Below are positions 7,892 through 11,943 of a stretch of DNA of 11,943 bases, piece after piece. Made by a program: the position numbers and the translations under genes. Every line of letters begins with the position of its first letter. Position 1 is the first letter of the stretch. Below the pieces are notes generated by a model that was not told where the DNA came from, ran no database searches, and saw nothing but the letters and a program-made list of their open reading frames with translations. This DNA comes from Gemmatimonadota bacterium (GTDB lineage Bacteria > Gemmatimonadota > Gemmatimonadetes > Palauibacterales > Palauibacteraceae), in assembly GCA_029288095.1 (NCBI GenBank), contig JARFPW010000072.1:1-11943 (forward strand), read 5' to 3'.

Positions 7892-7957
7892 CTCGATATC
7901 GGTGTGGATCCCTGCCGGTCCGCGGTTCCGGTCGATCGGCAACGCGCGGCCGGCGGG

Positions 7958-7987
7958 AGTATAGGCGAGGCCCGCACATCGCGTCAA
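7958..7987 (-). promoter_or_regulatory. Sigma70-like promoter for the stress protein/radical SAM/CydA-like/cytochrome operon
   Basis: On the minus strand TTGACG (7987-7982) is separated by 18 bases from TATACT (7963-7958), close to the -35 and -10 consensus. It points toward the gene starting at 7733 and would leave a leader of roughly 220 nt. It lies in the only long gap of the minus-strand array, so the two clusters are probably transcribed separately at least in part. A GAAA-N4-TTTC inverted repeat lies just upstream of the -35, but I cannot assign it to a regulator. Confidence 0.6.
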
Positions 7988-8052
7988 ACGCGGGTAGCGC
8001 GAAACCGATTTCCGGACATGTTCGTAGGGACTTTCGTAGTCGCCGGCTCATT

Positions 8053-8073
8053 CAACCCCGGTCCCAGGGGTCG
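8053..8073 (-). terminator. Hairpin just after the ABC permease stop, possible terminator
   Basis: In the minus-strand transcript CGACCCC and GGGGUUG can pair (7 bp with one G-U) around a 7-base loop, beginning two bases after the TAA of the permease gene. There is no U-run after it, so it is not a textbook intrinsic terminator. It may still end or weaken transcription of the first cluster. Confidence 0.3.
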
Positions 8074-8074
8074 G

Positions 8075-8800
8075 TTAGTCCGCCGAGCCCGTGGCCACCA
8101 GCCTCAGCGCGAGCCCGTTCCCGACCGCGGCTACCAGCAGCAACAGCGACGCCAGAGTGAGCGCCGGCAGGACCCCGTCGGCCGCCACCAGGCCCGGCCC
8201 GTCCGACAGCGAGGCAACCCACGTCTCATGCAGCGGCCGGAGTGGGCTCCCACTCTCGACGGCCGCCCACCAGGATCCAGGCACCGGCGTACGGAACACC
8301 CCTGACAGGTGTAGTGCGAACAGGGAGACCACGGCGCAGCCGAGGGCTGCTTCCCCGAGGGCTCTTACCAGGGTCGCCACGAAGACTCCGAGCAGGTTGG
8401 CGAACAACAGGGCAAGCGCGGTGGCGATCAGCAGGGCCAGGGTTTCGGAGGCGGACGTCCCGATCAGCGCGGCGAGCAGGAAATTCGCGGGAAGCAGCTG
8501 TACCCAATCGATGGCTGCCGAAGCCAGCGTCCGTTCAATCAACCATCGGCGGCCGCCGTATCCGGTCAGCCACACCTTTTCGGCCCAGCCGGTCATGCCG
8601 TCGCGGATCAGCGGTATGCAGCTGCCGTAGGCGCCGAAGAACGTCACGAACACAGCCACGACGACGGCGCGATGCGCGGCCGCCGCCGCGCTCGTCACGA
8701 CAGGCACGAGCAGGAGCACCGGCACGAGCAGGTTCCAGATCAACAGCCGCCGCCGCCGGAATGCGAGCGTCCACGTGAGGCGCCACACCGTCGCTCTCAC
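8075..8800 (-). CDS. ABC-2 type transporter permease subunit
   Basis: A 241-residue, very hydrophobic protein with about six membrane helices (roughly 19-36, 43-62, 93-114, 120-146, 151-169 and 211-235), the usual topology of ABC-2 permeases. A basic N-terminus (FRRRR at 14-18) would face the cytoplasm. The segment RDGMTGWAEKVWLTG (66-80) lies where ABC-2 permeases carry their amphipathic coupling segment after helix 2. The start is GTG, overlapping the stop of the ATPase gene as GTGA, so the two are almost certainly co-translated partners. Size and topology also recall CcmB-type heme exporter permeases, but I see no specific CcmB signature. The substrate is unknown; given the neighbours, a cofactor, heme-related compound or peptide is conceivable. 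Confidence 0.75.
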   Translation of the reverse strand: MRATVWRLTWTLAFRRRRLLIWNLLVPVLLLVPVVTSAAAAAHRAVVVAVFVTFFGAYGSCIPLIRDGMTGWAEKVWLTGYGGRRWLIERTLASAAIDWVQLLPANFLLAALIGTSASETLALLIATALALLFANLLGVFVATLVRALGEAALGCAVVSLFALHLSGVFRTPVPGSWWAAVESGSPLRPLHETWVASLSDGPGLVAADGVLPALTLASLLLLVAAVGNGLALRLVATGSAD

Positions 8801-9705
8801 GGGCGCTCTGCTTCGTCCGGCACCAGCCGTCGACCGGTGAGCGCGTGAAACACGTCGGCCAGACCAGGTTCACGCACTCGGATTGCCTGGACCTCCGCGC
8901 CGGAGCCGGCCAGCCAGGCACACAGCGCGGGCAGCTCGCGGGCTCCCGATGACGCAGAGACGACGAGGTGCCCGGGCTCCGCGGCGACGACCGACAGGCC
9001 TTCCGGTGGGCTGCCGTGCGGGGGCACACCCGAAGACTCGACCTCGATGATCGTTGGTGCTTCGAGGTCCGAGATCAGCCGCGACGGTGCGTCGTCCGCG
9101 AGAGCTCGTCCACCTTCCAGTACGAGGACGCGGGAGCACACCAGCTCCGCGAACGCCGCGTCGTTTGTCGCGATGATGATCGTCTTCCCGGCTTCAGCCG
9201 CCTCGCTCAGCAGGTCGGTCAGCACGGTACGCCCCGACGGGTCCAGACCGAGGGTCGGTTCGTCCAGAAGTGCGAGGGGGCTCCGGCACGACAGGGCCTC
9301 GGCAAGGGCGAGTCGACGCCGCATGCCCAGGGAGTACTCGCCGACCGGCCGATGAGAGTCCTCGTCCAAATCGAGAGCGGAGACGTATCGGGCAGCGGAC
9401 GCCGTGCGATCCGCATGCCGACGAAGGGCCAGTCCGAGTCGCAGGTTCTCCGAGCCCGACAGGCTGTCCTGGAAGGGAGTTCGGTCGAACACGACGGCGG
9501 GAAGAGGCGTCGTCTCCAGGTGTCCGGTGGTCGCCTCCGTCAGACCTGCCAGGAGGCGTAGCAGTGTCGTCTTTCCCGAGCCGTTGCGGCCCAGCAAGCC
9601 GAGGGTCTCGCCCGGACCTGCAGAAAACGACAAGCCGTCGAGCACCGGTGATCCCACCCGATAGCTGAAGCCCAACCCCTCCGCGACAGCGCGCGGCTCA
9701 GTCAT
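8797..9705 (-). CDS. ABC transporter ATP-binding protein (ABC-2 type partner)
   Basis: A 302-residue nucleotide-binding subunit. Walker A is GRNGSGKT (39-46), the signature region is a divergent YSLGMRRRLALAEAL (124-138), and Walker B with D-loop is LALLDEPTLGLD (144-155). The switch (H-loop) position reads IIIATND, with Asn181 where His is normal. About 90 residues follow the ATPase core (from about 210), as is common for ATPases paired with ABC-2 permeases, and this makes it longer than CcmA-type heme exporter ATPases. The ATG overlaps the end of the ferredoxin gene by eight bases, and its stop overlaps the permease start. The cluster therefore couples an exporter-like ABC system with an Fe-S carrier and ferredoxin, but nothing in the sequence reveals the cargo. 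Confidence 0.88.
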   Translation of the reverse strand: MTEPRAVAEGLGFSYRVGSPVLDGLSFSAGPGETLGLLGRNGSGKTTLLRLLAGLTEATTGHLETTPLPAVVFDRTPFQDSLSGSENLRLGLALRRHADRTASAARYVSALDLDEDSHRPVGEYSLGMRRRLALAEALSCRSPLALLDEPTLGLDPSGRTVLTDLLSEAAEAGKTIIIATNDAAFAELVCSRVLVLEGGRALADDAPSRLISDLEAPTIIEVESSGVPPHGSPPEGLSVVAAEPGHLVVSASSGARELPALCAWLAGSGAEVQAIRVREPGLADVFHALTGRRLVPDEAERP

Positions 9706-9982
9706 CGGCCGCGGCAGACTCCTCCGGGACCAGCGTGCGGCCGAGGATGTCCATCACCGTGATCGCGTCCACCGGGCAGGACTCGCATGCCCGCAGCAAC
9801 CGCCCCCGGTCAACCGTCTCGGGACCCGTCAGGATCGCGATCCCCTCGTCATCGAACTCGAACGCCTCCGGCGCCTCATCGATGCAGTCTCCGAAGCCCA
9901 CGCACAGCAAGCGGTCTACGGTGACCGTCATGTCGCCGACGACGCGCACGATCTCCTTGTCGTCGGTCGCCTCGGCGCTCAC
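9698..9982 (-). CDS. Small ferredoxin with [3Fe-4S]-type cysteine pattern
   Basis: A 94-residue cytoplasmic ferredoxin. The cluster-binding motif is C27-VGFGD-C33, followed by ESC69-PVDAI. In a [4Fe-4S] single-cluster ferredoxin a cysteine is expected at position 30; here it is Phe, as in the [3Fe-4S] ferredoxins known from actinobacterial P450 systems. An additional Cys66 precedes Cys69. The acidic patch (APEAFEFDDEG) is typical of the fold. The GTG at 9982 overlaps the previous stop as GTGA and gives a normal ferredoxin length. An earlier in-frame ATG at 10141 would add about 53 residues with no family resemblance. It may deliver electrons to the radical SAM enzyme or to a PCP_red-bearing partner (inference). 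Confidence 0.85.
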   Translation of the reverse strand: MSAEATDDKEIVRVVGDMTVTVDRLLCVGFGDCIDEAPEAFEFDDEGIAILTGPETVDRGRLLRACESCPVDAITVMDILGRTLVPEESAAADD

Positions 9983-10434
9983 ATGCCCTCCAGGCCGAGC
10001 TCGGATCGGGCTCTGTCCATGATCTCCGGCGTGATCTCCGCGATTCCGTTTTCCTTTGCGTAGTCGGCGTAGATCCGCTTTACCATGCCGCGCACGAACC
10101 GCGGGACACCCTCGAGACGTTCGACCGCCGCCAGGCTCCACACGACGGTCCCCGGCGCCTGGGGCGGGAGGGGCGGATCCGCATCCGCGAAGGCGTCATC
10201 CCGGCCGCCGACCACTTCGCTTCGCACGAGTTCTAGGGGCTGCTCCGGCACTTCCCGGCCACCGATCTTGATGCCCAGCGAGGACACGAGCTGCGTCTCC
10301 ATCGGGTTGGTCAGCATGGCCACCACGCGCTCGCACCTTGGGCACCGGAAAGCCGCGGCAAGCGTTCCGTCTCCGGGCAGCTGTCGTTGCTCGAAGATCA
10401 TCTGCTCGTCGCACTCGATGCAGAGAAACTTCAT
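9979..10434 (-). CDS. Zinc-ribbon protein with C-terminal PCP_red-like domain
   Basis: A 151-residue protein of unknown function. C5-IE-C8 and C31-PR-C34 form a probable zinc ribbon at the N-terminus. A Pro-rich linker (about 82-96) leads to a PCP_red-like domain at 98-147: VWSLAAVERLEGVPRFVRG, then YAKENGIAEITPEIMDRAR. The domain is defined from the C-terminus of light-independent protochlorophyllide reductase subunit B, but no other chlorophyll-synthesis gene is visible here, so photosynthesis is not implied. The ATG overlaps the stop of the Mrp-type ATPase gene as ATGA, and its own stop overlaps the ferredoxin start, so it belongs with Fe-S handling proteins. It is the simplest of the PCP_red-bearing proteins in the window. 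Confidence 0.8.
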   Translation of the reverse strand: MKFLCIECDEQMIFEQRQLPGDGTLAAAFRCPRCERVVAMLTNPMETQLVSSLGIKIGGREVPEQPLELVRSEVVGGRDDAFADADPPLPPQAPGTVVWSLAAVERLEGVPRFVRGMVKRIYADYAKENGIAEITPEIMDRARSELGLEGM

Positions 10435-11315
10435 GCGATCGCCTTCAGGAGCTTGCCCACGACTTCGTCGATCGCGGCTCCGGCAACGGTGTGGTCCATG
10501 ATCTGGTCGAGCGCTCCCATGTCCGCGTGTCCTGCTGCGTCCGGATCGAACGGGATGCGTCCGAGCAGAGTCGTATCGTGCTGATCGGCAAGCCGCCGGC
10601 CCGCGTCGCCCGGAAACAGGGATCGGACCTCACCGCAATCGGCGCACGCGTACCCCGCCATGTTCTCCAGAACCCCCAGCACGCGGATGCCCCTGTCCGC
10701 GGCTAGCCTCATCGAGCGCGACACGGCGGACTGCGATGCCGCCGACGGTATCGTGATCACGAGGAGACCGTCGAGACGCGGCAGCAATTCCGCGAGATCG
10801 ATCAACCGCTGCGTACCCGGCGGCAGGTCAACGAGTAGCAGGTCCAGGTCGCCCCATCTCACGTCCGAGAGGAATTCCCGGAGCGCACTGCGTTCCTGCG
10901 CGCCGCGCCATACGAAGCTCTCGGATTCGGGCTCGCGCCAGGCCAGCGGAGCGTCGTCGTCGAGCAGGAGATCCATCGACATCACCCGGACTCCAGCGGG
11001 AGACGTCGCGGGATCAACACCCGATTCGTCTACCTCCAGGCCGGTCGAGCTAACGCCGGACATGCGAGCCGCGCTCGGTCCGACCAGGTCAGCATCGAGC
11101 AGGCCGATCGCAAGGCCGCGGGCAGCACAGGCCGCGGCGATTGCCGCCGTCGTCAGACTCTTCCCGACACCACCCTTCCCGCTCATCACGGCCACGCACG
11201 CCTTCACGCCGGCCAGCCGCTCGGCGACGCGGGCTTGCTGTGCGTTGACCTGCTCGGCCATACGCGACGAATCGCCGCCTTTGACCTCCGCATACGTCCG
11301 GTGCTTGAGCATCAT
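10431..11315 (-). CDS. Mrp/NBP35-family P-loop ATPase (Fe-S cluster carrier)
   Basis: A protein of about 294 residues of the Mrp/ApbC/NBP35 group, cytoplasmic ATPases that bind and transfer [4Fe-4S] clusters. Counted from ATG at 11315, the deviant Walker A MSGKGGVGKS lies near 44-53, LLDADLVGPS near 72-81, LLLVDLPPGT near 159-168, ENMAGYACADCG near 217-228 (the conserved CxxC that binds the bridging cluster), and LLGRIPFDP near 250. The start is uncertain. Two consecutive ATGs at 11315 and 11312 precede LKHRTYAEVKGG, and the frame stays open to an ATG at 11396, but the extra N-terminus looks non-conserved and no start has a strong ribosome site. It heads the first minus-strand cluster and diverges from the gene at 11460. 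I find no convincing promoter in between. Confidence 0.85.
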   Translation of the reverse strand: MMLKHRTYAEVKGGDSSRMAEQVNAQQARVAERLAGVKACVAVMSGKGGVGKSLTTAAIAAACAARGLAIGLLDADLVGPSAARMSGVSSTGLEVDESGVDPATSPAGVRVMSMDLLLDDDAPLAWREPESESFVWRGAQERSALREFLSDVRWGDLDLLLVDLPPGTQRLIDLAELLPRLDGLLVITIPSAASQSAVSRSMRLAADRGIRVLGVLENMAGYACADCGEVRSLFPGDAGRRLADQHDTTLLGRIPFDPDAAGHADMGALDQIMDHTVAGAAIDEVVGKLLKAIA

Positions 11316-11459
11316 CGGCCCAAGGTCTTCCGCGCTGGATCGTTTAGCAAACCTGGAGTGGATGCGGTCGCCGGGTGACCTGTGGCTATCGTACATTCAA
11401 CATCGGGCGACGGCTCCCTGCTCGTCGCGTTGTCACTCCAACGTCTCCACGGAGGCCTC

Positions 11460-11663
11460 GTGGGTATCATCGGATTTCACAGATTCCTGATCACGGCAGC
11501 GATCCTGTTCTGCCTCGGCTACGCCGGCTGGGAGTTTGCCGCCTACTCGGACGGTGCGGGTACCGGCGCTCTCATACTCGCGTTGATTTTCGCCGCGTTT
11601 GCCCTCGGACTCGGAGTCTACCTGGCAAACCTAAACAGAATCCTGCACCGGAACGTGGAGTAG
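11460..11663 (+). CDS. Small two-helix membrane protein
   Basis: A 67-residue hypothetical protein with two predicted membrane helices (about 8-27 and 35-56), a short Gly-rich turn between them (SDGAGTGA) and a basic C-terminal tail (NRILHRNVE). The GTG at 11460 is chosen because GGAGG lies four bases upstream and the protein then starts just before the first helix. An in-frame GTG at 11382 would add 26 residues with no helix and no ribosome site. It is divergent from the Mrp-type gene and directly abuts the next plus-strand gene, suggesting a small operon running to the right. I do not recognise the family. Confidence 0.6.
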   Translation: MGIIGFHRFLITAAILFCLGYAGWEFAAYSDGAGTGALILALIFAAFALGLGVYLANLNRILHRNVE

Positions 11664-11943
11664 GTGGAGCGGACGCACGCCACGCCCGCATGGTTGTGGG
11701 CGACCGGAGTTCTATTCGTCGCCGCGATCGCCACGGTCGTGGTCAGTTCCCTGCGGCGGCCGGAGCCGCCGGTCTACCCTCTATCCAGTCTCGAAGCTCC
11801 TACCCGCACAGAAGGTCTCGGACCGGACACGATCACACTCGATGCCCGGAACGGAGATCGGTGGACCCTATTCGACCTCGAAACAGGACGAGTCGTGACG
11901 GAGGGCGACGCCTGGGATGTTGGAGTGAAGCGTCATCGCCTGA
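11664..11943 (+). CDS. Membrane-anchored HmuY-like protein (partial, 3' end cut off)
   Basis: Ninety-three residues are visible. A GTG directly after the preceding TAG, with GGAG just upstream, starts a protein with one N-terminal membrane segment (about 8-28, WLWATGVLFVAAIATVVVSS) and a periplasmic or extracytoplasmic part. The segment TITLDARNGDRWTLFDLETG followed by DAWDVGVKRHRL resembles the HmuY family, in which a strand pair ending in a W-D-hydrophobic-x-hydrophobic-x-R pattern is characteristic. HmuY proteins bind heme at the cell surface or in the periplasm. Only the first part of the domain is present, so the heme-binding residues cannot be checked. HmuY assignment is tentative; the membrane-anchored reading frame itself is well supported. 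Confidence 0.55.
   Translation, partial: MERTHATPAWLWATGVLFVAAIATVVVSSLRRPEPPVYPLSSLEAPTRTEGLGPDTITLDARNGDRWTLFDLETGRVVTEGDAWDVGVKRHRL

Larger units (their letters stand above)
7734..8074. other. Intergenic region of about 340 bases between the two minus-strand clusters
   Basis: It contains, in the minus direction, a hairpin next to the permease stop (8053-8073), the TTGACG/TATACT promoter (7958-7987), the GC hairpin at 7875-7891 and the ribosome site of the stress-protein gene. I see no convincing protein gene, tRNA or recognised riboswitch in it. Two very short frames with ATG starts (13 and 14 codons, 7821-7862 and 7776-7820) lie end to end in the leader but lack ribosome sites. Confidence 0.6.

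Noticed and set aside
6258..7964. Long open frame of 568 codons on the plus strand opposite the stress-protein gene.
   Set aside because: No recognisable motif. The opposite strand encodes two Usp domains and PCP_red-like segments in frame, and this frame also runs through the promoter region.
8075..9705. ABC transporter considered as the CcmAB heme exporter for cytochrome c maturation.
   Set aside because: The ATPase is about 90 residues longer than CcmA, no CcmC, CcmE or other maturation gene is next to it, and no CcmB signature was seen, so only a general ABC-2 call is made.
4420..10143. PCP_red-like domains as evidence of bacteriochlorophyll synthesis.
   Set aside because: No nitrogenase-like BchB/BchN body or other pigment gene is present; only the small C-terminal domain occurs, attached to other proteins.
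11316..11459. Promoters in the divergent gap between the Mrp-type gene and the small membrane protein.
   Set aside because: Some -10-like hexamers are present on both strands, but none has a matching -35 at proper spacing, so no promoter is called.

Overview
The window is a high-GC stretch, probably from a Gram-negative bacterium: one cytochrome has a classical signal peptide and several others are membrane-anchored and periplasmic. I cannot name the species or phylum. There are no rRNA, tRNA, CRISPR or mobile-element signatures. Genes are packed tightly. Almost all lie on the minus strand, with two short genes on the plus strand at the right edge.

Reading in the minus direction from about 11315, the first cluster encodes an Mrp/NBP35-type P-loop Fe-S carrier ATPase, a zinc-ribbon protein ending in a PCP_red-like domain (the domain known from the C-terminus of light-independent protochlorophyllide reductase), a small ferredoxin with a [3Fe-4S]-type cysteine pattern, and an ABC-2 type ATPase and permease. 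All junctions inside this cluster overlap. A gap of about 340 bases follows, with a hairpin after the permease stop, a good sigma70-like promoter (TTGACG, 18 bp, TATACT) and a leader of roughly 220 nt.

The second cluster (7733 down past position 1) encodes a 693-residue tandem universal-stress protein carrying two further PCP_red-like domains, a radical SAM/SPASM enzyme of the heme-modifying type (AhbD/NirJ-like) with another PCP_red-like tail, a polytopic protein related to cytochrome bd oxidase subunit I (CydA), a membrane-anchored diheme cytochrome c, a membrane-anchored monoheme cytochrome c, and a secreted diheme cytochrome c fused to an ethylbenzene-dehydrogenase-related (EB_dh) heme-binding domain that runs off the left edge. 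No CydB is present. Its usual place is taken by three c-type cytochromes carrying five predicted c hemes.

The plus-strand genes at the right encode a 67-residue two-helix membrane protein and the start of a membrane-anchored protein resembling the HmuY heme-binding family.

My reading is that the two minus-strand clusters form one respiratory module: a CydB-less, cytochrome-c-linked bd-superfamily oxidase-like complex, plus a set of cofactor-handling proteins (Fe-S carrier, ferredoxin, radical SAM heme enzyme) tied together by four copies of a PCP_red-like domain in three proteins. The domain sharing, gene order and absence of CydB in the window are visible in the sequence. The functional link is inference.
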